This document shows, one piece after another, positions 24,185 through 32,024 of a DNA stretch of 64,000 bases. Where the stretch lies: contig NZ_FSRK01000003.1 in assembly GCF_900141765.1 (NCBI RefSeq), forward strand, positions 372,001 through 436,000, read 5' to 3'. The notes below the pieces were generated by a model. The model had not been told where the DNA came from and made no database searches. It worked only from the letters and a program-made list of their open reading frames with translations. Both the position numbers and the translations under genes were made by a program. Positions within the stretch are counted from its first letter, which is position 1. Each line of letters begins with the position of its first letter. Source of the stretch: Epilithonimonas zeae (GTDB lineage: Bacteria; Bacteroidota; Bacteroidia; Flavobacteriales; Weeksellaceae).

Positions 24185-24421
24185 TTATTTTTTGATTTCT
24201 TCTTTAGCAGCTTTCTCGTCAGCTTTTACTTCAGCTTTAGCAGAGTCAGCAGTAGCTTTAACTGAATCAACAGTTGCAGTTTTTGTAGAATCGATTGCAG
24301 CGATTGCAGAATCAGCAGTAGCGTCTACTGAATCAACAGCAGCAGTTTCAACTTTATCAGCTTTGTTACAAGCAACTAGAGAGATTGCAGCGATAGCAGC
24401 TACGAATAATGACTTTTTCAT
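24185..24421 (-). CDS. Ala-rich helical lipoprotein, 78 residues (paralogue of 22078-22308)
   Basis: MKKSLFVAAIAAISLVAC is a lipoprotein signal (L-V-A-C18) nearly identical to that of the 22078-22308 protein. The mature part is rich in A, D, K, S, T and V (VDSVDATADSAIAAID, then VKATADSAKAEVKADEKAA) and ends EEIKK. The repeat is less regular than in the paralogue. It probably forms an amphipathic or charged helix anchored to a membrane by lipid. A -7-like box (TACATTTG, minus strand, 24490-24497) and the shared palindrome (24530-24560) lie upstream. Confidence 0.85.
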   Translation of the reverse strand: MKKSLFVAAIAAISLVACNKADKVETAAVDSVDATADSAIAAIDSTKTATVDSVKATADSAKAEVKADEKAAKEEIKK

Positions 24422-24529
24422 GTTCTAAAATTTTAATTAATTATTATTATTGATTTGTTGTTCCTAATTATTGTGTCATAATTACATTACAAATGTAGGA
24501 CGGTCTGACAAAAATCATTAATAAATAAC

Positions 24530-24560
24530 TTGTAATATCATTGTAAAGTGATTTACAAAT
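24530..24560. promoter_or_regulatory. Palindromic operator candidate, copy 2
   Basis: TTGTAATAT (24530-24538) is followed by TTGTAAA (24541-24547), four bases, and TTTACAA (24552-24558). It matches copy 1 at 22400-22432 in sequence, order and distance to the lipoprotein start (about 110-140 nt versus 90-125 nt). The spacer between half-sites is two bases shorter. Confidence 0.55.
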
Positions 24561-24579
24561 AAATACACTTGATTACCAA

Positions 24580-25158
24580 TCATTTAATATTAAAATTCAC
24601 AAATTCTGAAGGTGTAATCAACCCATCCAGGGCAACATCTTTTCCGAAAACATCTGTAATAGCTTCATTCGGGGAAAAGAAATTTAGACCAATTTTATTA
24701 TGAATCTTCAAATCACTCATAAAGAAAGAATCATAAAACCCTTTTCCATAACCAACCCTATTTCCATATCTGTCACAATATAATAATGGTGCTAAAACAT
24801 AGTCCAATTCATCATTAGCGTCAAGATTAGAAATCGGTTCTTTGATTCCCCAATCGTTAATTTCAAATTCTGAATCTGGAAAAATTTCAACAGAAATCAT
24901 TTTTTCGCTTTGAATTTTAGGCACAAAAACACGAACTTTTTTATCAAAAAAATAATCGATAAAAAATTGAGTATTTATCTCATTAAATTTTTTAATCGGT
25001 AAAAAAATATTAACTCTTTGATTTTCAATGATATTAAATTGTAAAACAAATTGTTCAAAGATTTTTTTAGACAAAAAATTGACCTCATCTTGTGATAAGG
25101 CCATTCTTTTTTCTTTATAAATGGTTCTAAGTTCCTTTTTTGTGAGACTAAAATTCAT
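24580..25158 (-). CDS. 5-formyltetrahydrofolate cyclo-ligase
   Basis: A 192-residue member of the 5-FTHF cyclo-ligase family, which converts 5-formyl-THF to 5,10-methenyl-THF with ATP in the cytoplasm. Diagnostic features are the N-terminal KKELRTIYKEKRMALS, the substrate region FLPIKKFNEINTQFF, and the ATP/phosphate loop NRVGYGKGFYDSFF near the C-terminus. The start is 12 nt after the stop of trhO, so it is probably the second gene of that operon. Confidence 0.93.
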   Translation of the reverse strand: MNFSLTKKELRTIYKEKRMALSQDEVNFLSKKIFEQFVLQFNIIENQRVNIFLPIKKFNEINTQFFIDYFFDKKVRVFVPKIQSEKMISVEIFPDSEFEINDWGIKEPISNLDANDELDYVLAPLLYCDRYGNRVGYGKGFYDSFFMSDLKIHNKIGLNFFSPNEAITDVFGKDVALDGLITPSEFVNFNIK

Positions 25159-25170
25159 CGTAAAAATGAT

Positions 25171-26535
25171 TTAATCTTCCAAAATTTTATACAATTTATC
25201 CGACAATCTAACTCTGAATGGAATCTCAAAAGTAATTTGGTCTCCAACTTTAGCACTTTCAGAAGAAATGCCATTTGCGAAAATTTCTTTTATGGTAAAC
25301 TCTTGTTCTCCAGTTGTTGGTCCGGAAATCAAAACTTTATCCCCAACAGAAAGTTCTTTGTTTTCAATTAAAAACTGCCCGATTTTAGATTTGGAATAAT
25401 AATGTTCTCCTTTTCCAATGAGGACTTTTTTAACTTTTATCTTTTGACGAATATCTTTGGTTTCAGGTTTTGCTTTTGCCAAAGTCTGAGTTGACAAATC
25501 TCCCGAATTCTTAAACTTCAAAGCTTCAGACTTGCCTTTTCGGAACACTTTATTTCCAACCTGTAGTCCTTTTCTTCTTGCAACTTGCTCTTCCTGAGGC
25601 AGATGAATTATTTCATGACATTCTGTTGAACAAGTATTTTCCATAATTGCTTTACATTCATCGCATTGGATAAATAACAGATGACAAGCATCATTCGCAC
25701 AATTCGTATGATTATCACAAGGTTTTCCGCATTGGTGACATTGCGCAATGATGTCATCTGTAATTCTTTCGCCTAAACGGTGGTCGAACACAAAGTTCTT
25801 CCCAACAAACTTACTTTCAACACCTTCTTCCTTTACCTGACGCGCATATTCAATAATTCCGCCTTCCAATTGGTACACATTTTTGAAACCCTGATGTTTA
25901 AAATACGCACTTGCCTTCTCACAACGGATTCCGCCAGTACAATACATCAAAAGGTTTTTATCTTCCTTAAAATCCTGTAATTGCTCATTGATAATCGGCA
26001 AACTTTCACGGAAATTCTCAACGTCCGGCGTAATCGCGCCTTCAAAATGCCCCACTTCACTCTCATAATGATTCCTGAAATCCACCACAATCGTATCCGG
26101 ATTCGCCAACAAATCATTGAATTCCTGAGCTTTTAAATGGATTCCTTTATTAGTGACATCAAAAGTTTCATCATTCAAACCATCTGCAACAATCTTGTTC
26201 CGAACCTTGATTGTCAACTTCAAAAACGAGTGATTATCCTGCTCCACAGCAACATTCAGACGAATGCCTTTCATAAAATCGTAAGCTTCCAAAGTTTCTT
26301 TAAAAACCTCAAAATTTTCTGCAGGAACACTCATCTGAGCGTTGATTCCTTCGTGCGCCACATAGATTCGGCCAAGCGCATCCAGGGCATTCCAGGCTAT
26401 AAATAATTCGTCGCGAAATTTCTTTGGGTTTTCAATTTTGGCATACGCATAGAAAGACAATGTAAGGCGTTCCTTACCAGCTTCATCAATAAGTCTGGCT
26501 CTTTCTTCTGCGCTTAAGGTGTTGTACAGTTGCAT
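25171..26535 (-). CDS. trhO: tRNA uridine(34) hydroxylase TrhO with an extra C-terminal domain
   Basis: A 454-residue rhodanese-family protein that forms 5-hydroxyuridine at tRNA position 34 using oxygen. An acylphosphatase-like N-terminal domain (RIYVAHEGINAQMSV) precedes the rhodanese domain, with active-site C199 in MYCTGGIRCEK. A Cys cluster follows at about 266-306 (CHQCGKPC, CANDAC, CDEC, CSTEC), likely binding zinc. The E. coli enzyme is about 350 residues; here about 90 more (from VKKVLIGKGEHYYS) form a small beta-barrel-like domain with SVGDKVLISGPTTGE, resembling the C-terminal domain of U32 peptidase-like proteins such as TrhP. That likeness is an inference. Confidence 0.9.
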   Translation of the reverse strand: MQLYNTLSAEERARLIDEAGKERLTLSFYAYAKIENPKKFRDELFIAWNALDALGRIYVAHEGINAQMSVPAENFEVFKETLEAYDFMKGIRLNVAVEQDNHSFLKLTIKVRNKIVADGLNDETFDVTNKGIHLKAQEFNDLLANPDTIVVDFRNHYESEVGHFEGAITPDVENFRESLPIINEQLQDFKEDKNLLMYCTGGIRCEKASAYFKHQGFKNVYQLEGGIIEYARQVKEEGVESKFVGKNFVFDHRLGERITDDIIAQCHQCGKPCDNHTNCANDACHLLFIQCDECKAIMENTCSTECHEIIHLPQEEQVARRKGLQVGNKVFRKGKSEALKFKNSGDLSTQTLAKAKPETKDIRQKIKVKKVLIGKGEHYYSKSKIGQFLIENKELSVGDKVLISGPTTGEQEFTIKEIFANGISSESAKVGDQITFEIPFRVRLSDKLYKILED

Positions 26536-26569
26536 GCTATAAACGTTTTAAGTGAGAAAAATAATGGCG

Positions 26570-26577
26570 CAAAGATA
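26570..26577 (-). promoter_or_regulatory. -7 promoter box (TATCTTTG) of trhO
   Basis: TATCTTTG followed by CGC on the minus strand is a textbook Flavobacteriia -7 element; it predicts a leader of about 28 nt before the ATG at 26535. A TTG at the -33 spacing is not evident. Confidence 0.5.
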
Positions 26578-26616
26578 AGAAATTTGGTTGAAGATTTTGG
26601 TTGACAGTTATCATCA

Positions 26617-26732
26617 TTGGGCATGCCCCTCGCCAACACCAATGGCCACCGCTCGGGTCGGGCTATCCGCTACAATCTTTTTCCCACACCAATTCCCCCG
26701 CAAAAAAGGATTTCCGCTACTATCCCTCACGC
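26617..26732. repeat. Dispersed ~115-nt intergenic element, copy B
   Basis: Second copy of the element at 21058-21170, same orientation, with the same end blocks (TTGGGC...CCCCTCG and CTATCCCTCACGC) and the same CGGGTCGGGCTATCC core. The centre differs: it lacks the strong hairpin of copy A and reads CCCACACCAATTCCCCCGC. It fills most of the 320-nt spacer between trhO and the dipeptidyl peptidase gene. Confidence 0.8.
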
Positions 26733-26855
26733 ATTAGCAATTCTCTGTTTCAAGATTACATTCAAAACAATATATCTTTATTATATTTACGTCATTAAAA
26801 TCTTAAAAATGAAACCGCAAGGTTCGTGAATTCAAAAAAGAAAAAAAGAAAGATT

Positions 26856-28994
26856 ATGAACAAAAAAGTCCTTTTTGCTGTTGTTACGATGACAGCAGCT
26901 TTCTCACAAAACACTTATGCTCAGGAAATTACACTCGATAAAATCTATTCTGGCTATTACCGTGGAAAAGGAATCGCAGGAATTGCATCCCTGAATGACG
27001 GCGAAAACTACGCAACCATCGAGAAAGATGGCATCGCCAAATACAATTACAAAACGTCTCAGAAATCTGGAAACATCGTAGATGGACAATTCGAATCGTA
27101 TATTTTCTCTGCGGATGAATCCAAAATCTTGTTGCAAAAAGAAAGTGAGTCAATTTACAGACATTCATTTTTAGGGAAATTTGATGTGAAGGATTTGAAA
27201 TCAAATAAAGTAATGCCTTTAAATAATGGTAACTATATCCAAGAACCAAAATTCTCTCCGGACGGAAGCAAAGTCGCTTTCATCGTTGATAACAACTTGT
27301 TTTATCAGGATTTGACTTCAGGGAAAATTACTCAAATCACGAATGACGGTAAGAAAAATCATATTATCAACGGTCTTGGTGACTGGGTTTATGAGGAGGA
27401 ATTTGGTCACGCCGATTTTTATCAATGGAACAAAGCGGGCGATGCGATTGTCTTCGTGAGATTCGATGAATCTGCAGTTCCAGAAATCTATATTCCAATT
27501 TATGGAAAATCGCTTTACCCAACGGAGATGCGATACAAATATCCAAAAGCTGGAGAAACCAACTCAACCGTTTCTGCTAATCTTTATCAATTAAATTCAG
27601 CAAAAACTACTGCATTGAATCTTGGAAGTTTTGAGAATCATTACATTCCGCAACTTTGGCAAAACAACGACGCCAATGAAATCGTCATCGCAACCAGCAA
27701 CAGACATCACAGCAAAGTGGATTTGATAAAAGTGGATACAAAATCCGGAAACTTAACCAAATTGTTCTCAGAAACTGACAACGCTTGGATAGAAACCGAC
27801 AATCTGACTTTGGAATTTTTGGATGACAACTCTTTTCTTTGGGCTTCGGAGCGTGATGGTTACAGACAATTGTATTGGTACGACAAATCCGGAAAACTTA
27901 AAAAACAAGTAGCGAGAGGCAATTGGGAAATCACAGATTATTACGGTTACAACCCTAAAACCAAAGAAGCCTACATTCAAACGACAGAAAAAGGAAGCTT
28001 AAACAAAGTAGTTTCAAAACTGAATATCAACTCAGGGAAAACAACTTTGATTTCTTATCCTGAAGGGAATAACTCGGCCAGTTTCAGCAAGACTTTTAAT
28101 TATTTCATTAACACCAATTCAACAGCAGCTTCTCCTAACAGATATGTCTTGAAAGATGCTTCCGGTAAAGAAATTAAAGAATTACAAAACAATAATGAAG
28201 CGCTTGCGAAACTTCAGAAAGATAATTTTGTAACGAAGGAATTCATCACCATTCCAAATTCTGTTGGCGACCAATTGAATGCTTGGATTATCAAACCGAA
28301 AAACTTTGACCCGAACAAAAAATATCCATTATTTATGTTCCAATATTCTGGTCCGGGTTCTCAGCAGGTTTCAAATTCTTGGGACGGAGGAAATGCCATC
28401 TGGTTCGAAATGTTGGCTCAGAAAGGTTACGTGGTAGCTTGTGTGGACGGACGTGGAACAGGCTTCAAAGGTTCGAAATTCAAAAAAGTAATTTACAAAC
28501 AGCTTGGGAAATATGAAATTGAAGACCAGATTTCATCAGCACAATGGTTTGGAAATCAAACTTATATCGATAAGTCAAGAATCGGAATTTTCGGATGGAG
28601 CTTTGGTGGTTATATGAGTTCTTTGGCTATGACGAAAGGTGCTGATGTTTTCAAATTAGGAATCGCGGTTGCGCCGGTGACGAACTGGAGATATTATGAC
28701 AGCATCTACACAGAAAAGTTCCTGCAGACTCCGCAAGAAAATCCGGAAGGTTATGACCAAAATTCGCCAACGACTTTTGCTAACTTGTTAAAGGGTAAAT
28801 TCCTTTTGATTCACGGAACGGCTGATGACAATGTTCATTTCCAGAATTCTATGGAGTTTTCAGAAGCATTAATTCAGAACAAAAAACAATTTGATTTTAT
28901 GGCATATCCAGATAAGAATCACGGAATCTATGGCGGACAAACCAGACCTCAGCTTTATGAAAAAATGACGAATTTTATTTTGGAGAATTTATAA
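26856..28994 (+). CDS. Dipeptidyl peptidase IV (S9B family prolyl peptidase)
   Basis: A 712-residue protein from the ATG at 26856, which starts a signal peptide (MNKKVLFAVVTMTAAFSQNTYAQ); the frame can be read from a GTG at 26826, but this adds only MNSKKKKRKI. The N-terminal beta-propeller includes the DPP4-type double Glu (WVYEEEFGH) that fixes the substrate amino terminus. The C-terminal alpha/beta-hydrolase has S582 in GWSFGGYMSS, an Asp in TADDNVH (657/658) and H689 in KNHGIYGG. It removes X-Pro or X-Ala dipeptides from peptide N-termini in the periplasm. Three POT peptide transporters are encoded just downstream, suggesting linked peptide breakdown and uptake. Confidence 0.95.
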   Translation: MNKKVLFAVVTMTAAFSQNTYAQEITLDKIYSGYYRGKGIAGIASLNDGENYATIEKDGIAKYNYKTSQKSGNIVDGQFESYIFSADESKILLQKESESIYRHSFLGKFDVKDLKSNKVMPLNNGNYIQEPKFSPDGSKVAFIVDNNLFYQDLTSGKITQITNDGKKNHIINGLGDWVYEEEFGHADFYQWNKAGDAIVFVRFDESAVPEIYIPIYGKSLYPTEMRYKYPKAGETNSTVSANLYQLNSAKTTALNLGSFENHYIPQLWQNNDANEIVIATSNRHHSKVDLIKVDTKSGNLTKLFSETDNAWIETDNLTLEFLDDNSFLWASERDGYRQLYWYDKSGKLKKQVARGNWEITDYYGYNPKTKEAYIQTTEKGSLNKVVSKLNINSGKTTLISYPEGNNSASFSKTFNYFINTNSTAASPNRYVLKDASGKEIKELQNNNEALAKLQKDNFVTKEFITIPNSVGDQLNAWIIKPKNFDPNKKYPLFMFQYSGPGSQQVSNSWDGGNAIWFEMLAQKGYVVACVDGRGTGFKGSKFKKVIYKQLGKYEIEDQISSAQWFGNQTYIDKSRIGIFGWSFGGYMSSLAMTKGADVFKLGIAVAPVTNWRYYDSIYTEKFLQTPQENPEGYDQNSPTTFANLLKGKFLLIHGTADDNVHFQNSMEFSEALIQNKKQFDFMAYPDKNHGIYGGQTRPQLYEKMTNFILENL

Positions 28995-29002
28995 TCAAAT
29001 TT

Positions 29003-29620
29003 ATGCTTCGTAAAATCATCATAACTACTTTATTTCTTTTTAACATTTTGATTTTTGGTCAGAGCGATAAAGAAGTACTGTTGCTTTATAAAAATGTGAT
29101 TGAAAAATCAGATTCGTTATTAGCGATTGGAAAAATTGCGCAAATTGATTCTAAAAAAGTTCTTTCGGACGCCAAATTAGCGGATAAAGAATATCCTGAA
29201 AAGTATTTCAAAAAATCAATGGAATACTTCAAAAATTACCAATATAATGAAAGCGGATTTCTATTCTATCTCGGAAAAATGAGAACAGAAGACCTTAATA
29301 ATCTTGGACATGAACATTATAATACTGGTAGCGAATATGAAACCTTGCTGGAAGAAGGCATTTTTATGTATCTGGCCGTAGATGCTGATAATTATATGAA
29401 AGTTCTGAAAATGGCGCAGGATTATTATAATACCAATGATTACACTTATATCAGTAAAACAAAAGGTTATAAAAAACTGAAAGATCCGAAAAACTATTCG
29501 CAGATGATTAAAGTTCTGCAGGAAGATAAAGGAAAAATCCAAGCTGAGTTGAATGGAGACAGAGAAGACATGAAGAATAGGATTGCGCCATATTTCCAAA
29601 TGCTAGAGAATAAAAGATAA
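29003..29620 (+). CDS. Exported helical protein of unknown function
   Basis: A 205-residue protein with a signal peptide (MLRKIIITTLFLFNILIFGQ), 8 nt after the DPP IV stop and likely cotranscribed with it. The mature part is helical and charged (KEVLLLYKNVIEKSDSLLAIG, NYQYNESGFLFYLGKMR) and lacks any motif known to me. TPR-like spacing is possible but weak. Its end is marked by a strong terminator. Confidence 0.78.
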   Translation: MLRKIIITTLFLFNILIFGQSDKEVLLLYKNVIEKSDSLLAIGKIAQIDSKKVLSDAKLADKEYPEKYFKKSMEYFKNYQYNESGFLFYLGKMRTEDLNNLGHEHYNTGSEYETLLEEGIFMYLAVDADNYMKVLKMAQDYYNTNDYTYISKTKGYKKLKDPKNYSQMIKVLQEDKGKIQAELNGDREDMKNRIAPYFQMLENKR

Positions 29621-29621
29621 C

Positions 29622-29651
29622 AAAAGCCTTTCAAATTTGAAAGGCTTTTTT
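29622..29651 (+). terminator. Terminator of the DPP IV operon
   Basis: AAAAGCCTTTCAAA-TTTGAAAGGCTTTT is a perfect 28-nt palindrome followed by further T residues, immediately after the TAA of the 29003-29620 gene. Confidence 0.88.
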
Positions 29652-29699
29652 ATTAATTAATTTTAAAAACCTATTTTTACGAATCAAGAAAATAACTTT

Positions 29700-31370
29700 A
29701 TGAAAACTAAACATCCTAAAGGCTTGCCTTTCCTTTTTTTCACAGAAATGTGGGAACGTTTCGGTTACTATTTGATTCTCGGAATTTTTGTTTTGTATCT
29801 GATAGAGCCGCAAGGCGTTGCCGGAGGATTGGGAATTCCTGATAAAGATGCCGATGATATTTTCGGAACATTCATTGCCTTGACGTATTTGACGCCTTTT
29901 CTTGGCGGATTTTTAGCTGACCGTGTTTTGGGTTACATCAAATCCATTTATCTTGGCGGCGTTCTGATGGCTGCAGGTTATATTGGTGTGGGTGTTTTCA
30001 AAGACTTACCTTTGTTCTATGGTTCATTGGCTTTAATTATTATTGGAAATGGTTTCTTCAAGCCTACGATTTCTACACTTCTAGGAAATCTCTATTCCGA
30101 AGAGCCTTACAAAGCGAACAAAGATTCCGGTTACAATATTTTCTATATGGGAATCAATATCGGAGCGTTTATCTGTAACATTATTGCGGCATTTATGCGG
30201 AATAAATTCGGTTGGGGCGAGGCTTTTATTACGGCCGGCGTTGGGATGTTGCTTGGATTGGTAATTTTCACAATCGGACTGAAACATTACAGACACGCAG
30301 CGATAATGAAACCAAGCCAGGAAGGTGACACCAAATTATCTGAAATCCTGATGAAAGTTTTTGTTCCAGCTATTATTGCCGGCGTTATTGGCTGGTTTGT
30401 TCCAACAATGGTTTTAGGAACTAATATCTTTGGAAGTACAAACACAGATGCGTTTATTTTTGCTTGTGTTCCTGTGATTTACTTCTATGTCTCGCTTTAT
30501 TTCAAATCTAATCCACTGGAAAAACCTGCGATTGGTGCTTTGCTTTCGATATTCCTCATCAGTATGTTTTTCTGGGCGGTTTTTAAACAAAATGGAACAG
30601 CTTTGACCAGATGGGCAAATTACTATACGGACAGAAGTGTTTCAGAATCTGTGGAAAAACCTTTGGCTTCGCTTTACCTGGTTGAAGAAAAAAGTTACGC
30701 CGATAAGGAAACCCCGATTTTTGATGAGCAATTTCGTTCTCAGAAAGATGCTGAGGGAAAAACCTTAAAAGAAACAGGAAAAGATATTTACTTTAGAAAT
30801 GTTTCCTCGGAGAAAAAATCAGAATTGGAATCGAATTCCGACAAGCCTGTTTTCCTTTACAACACAGAACTTTTTCAATCGATAAATCCATTTTGGGTTA
30901 TTGCTTTAACTCCAATAATCGTCGGTGTTTGGGCAATGCTGAGAAAACGAGGAAAAGAACCTTTGACACCAAGTAAAATTGTTTTGGGATTGTTCATCAC
31001 TAGTTTGTCCTGCTTGGTAATGGTAGGTGCTGTTTACGCCGGAAATAATGGCGCGGAAAAAGTTTCTGCACTTTGGTTGATTGCCGGATATGGCGTCGTA
31101 ACAATCGGTGAGCTTTGTCTGTCACCAATGGGATTATCATTTGTTTCCAAATTGTCTCCTGCAAGATTGACGGCGTTGATGATGGGGGGATTCTTCTTAG
31201 CGAATTCAGTTGGGAATAAATTATCTGGAATCCTTGCCAGCACCTGGTACAATTATGAGAACAAAGCCAATTATTTCTTGGTCAATTTTGGGCTTTTGAT
31301 ATTTGCAACTTTGTTGGGATTATCGATGTTGAAAAGACTTAATAAAATAATGAAGGAAAGCGGACATTAA
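29700..31370 (+). CDS. POT-family proton-coupled peptide transporter (first of three)
   Basis: A 556-residue major facilitator of the POT/PTR2 family, importing di- and tripeptides with protons. The conserved TM1 motif E-x-W-E-R-F-x-Y-Y is present (EMWERFGYYLI), as are the PTR2 signatures GNGFFKPTISTLLG and FYMGINIGAF. About 12-14 hydrophobic helices are visible. A soluble insert of about 75 residues (roughly 318-393, SLYLVEEKSYADKE to FLYNTELFQ) between helices in the second half is absent from the paralogues at 32025 and 33919. The gene follows DPP IV on the same strand. Confidence 0.93.
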   Translation: MKTKHPKGLPFLFFTEMWERFGYYLILGIFVLYLIEPQGVAGGLGIPDKDADDIFGTFIALTYLTPFLGGFLADRVLGYIKSIYLGGVLMAAGYIGVGVFKDLPLFYGSLALIIIGNGFFKPTISTLLGNLYSEEPYKANKDSGYNIFYMGINIGAFICNIIAAFMRNKFGWGEAFITAGVGMLLGLVIFTIGLKHYRHAAIMKPSQEGDTKLSEILMKVFVPAIIAGVIGWFVPTMVLGTNIFGSTNTDAFIFACVPVIYFYVSLYFKSNPLEKPAIGALLSIFLISMFFWAVFKQNGTALTRWANYYTDRSVSESVEKPLASLYLVEEKSYADKETPIFDEQFRSQKDAEGKTLKETGKDIYFRNVSSEKKSELESNSDKPVFLYNTELFQSINPFWVIALTPIIVGVWAMLRKRGKEPLTPSKIVLGLFITSLSCLVMVGAVYAGNNGAEKVSALWLIAGYGVVTIGELCLSPMGLSFVSKLSPARLTALMMGGFFLANSVGNKLSGILASTWYNYENKANYFLVNFGLLIFATLLGLSMLKRLNKIMKESGH

Positions 31371-31377
31371 TAATAAC

Positions 31378-31435
31378 GATGATCGATAAATGATTATTGA
31401 TTTGAATCAAAATCAATCGATTATCATTTATCATC
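31378..31435. terminator. Bulged inverted repeat between POT transporter and GNAT genes
   Basis: GATGAT, AAATGAT and TTGATTT on the left arm pair with AAATCAA, ATCATTT and ATCATC on the right, with three small bulges. It lies between convergent genes and overlaps the GNAT stop codon. The T-tracts are poor, so its role as terminator is a guess from position. Confidence 0.4.
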
Positions 31436-31915
31436 TATCTTCTGATATGCTAATCTTGGTGTTCCGTCTGCCACATAAATGATTCCGCATTTCTGGTAAC
31501 CGAGTCTTTCTAAAACTTTTTGCATTGCGACATTGGTTTCGTGAGTATCAATTCTAATGTTCGGGAATTGGGAAAAGCACCATTCGAAGCAGAATTGTGC
31601 TACTCCTTTTGCTTTTCCGTTGGAAGCCAAACGATGAATGACACCGTATTTTTCGTCATTCAGCCAAGCTCCGTTTTCAATTAATGAATAATTCGGGTCA
31701 TCACAAATAATGAAATCGAAGGTTGCAACCACTTCATCATCATTAATAATCAAAAAATTATAATCTTTTTCTACACTTTCCAACATCAATTCCTTTGATG
31801 GATAACCATTGGTCCACTGGACTGTATTTCCACTTTCGCGCATCAGCTGTCTTGCGGTGTTGATGCAATCCATTATTTCATTGATATCTTCCGGCGTTGA
31901 CTTTCTAATTTCCAT
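31424..31915 (-). CDS. GNAT-family N-acetyltransferase
   Basis: A 163-residue GNAT protein. The N-terminal IRKSTPEDINEIMDCI, the beta4 strand YGVIHRLASNGKAKGVAQFC, which is the acetyl-CoA-binding region (the usual R/Q-x-x-G-x-G/A pattern in the degenerate form seen in this subgroup), and the C-terminal VLERLGYQKCGIIYV are all visible. Closest in style to small-molecule acetyltransferases; the substrate is unknown. It is single between two POT genes on the opposite strand. Confidence 0.88.
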   Translation of the reverse strand: MEIRKSTPEDINEIMDCINTARQLMRESGNTVQWTNGYPSKELMLESVEKDYNFLIINDDEVVATFDFIICDDPNYSLIENGAWLNDEKYGVIHRLASNGKAKGVAQFCFEWCFSQFPNIRIDTHETNVAMQKVLERLGYQKCGIIYVADGTPRLAYQKIDDK

Positions 31916-31984
31916 AATATAAAAATAATCTGGCTGAATGTGTTAATCGTCTGCAATTTAACTTTACCGTTGATGAAAAAAAAC

Positions 31985-31992
31985 TATATTTG
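31985..31992 (+). promoter_or_regulatory. -7 promoter box (TATATTTG) of the second POT gene
   Basis: TATATTTG fits the consensus and predicts a leader of about 27 nt before the ATG at 32025. At -33 only CTTTA (31962-31966) is found in place of TTTG. Confidence 0.45.
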
Positions 31993-32024
31993 TTACCTTT
32001 AAGAAAATTTAACAATTAATTTAT

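Noticed and set aside
26809-26829. Six-codon mini-ORF (MKPQGS) before the dipeptidyl peptidase gene as a leader peptide
   Set aside because: Too short to judge, no attenuator hairpin follows, and the overlap with the GTG frame looks accidental.
26826-26855. GTG start at 26826 adding MNSKKKKRKI to dipeptidyl peptidase IV
   Set aside because: The ATG at 26856 begins a standard signal peptide; ten Lys-rich residues before it would not fit.
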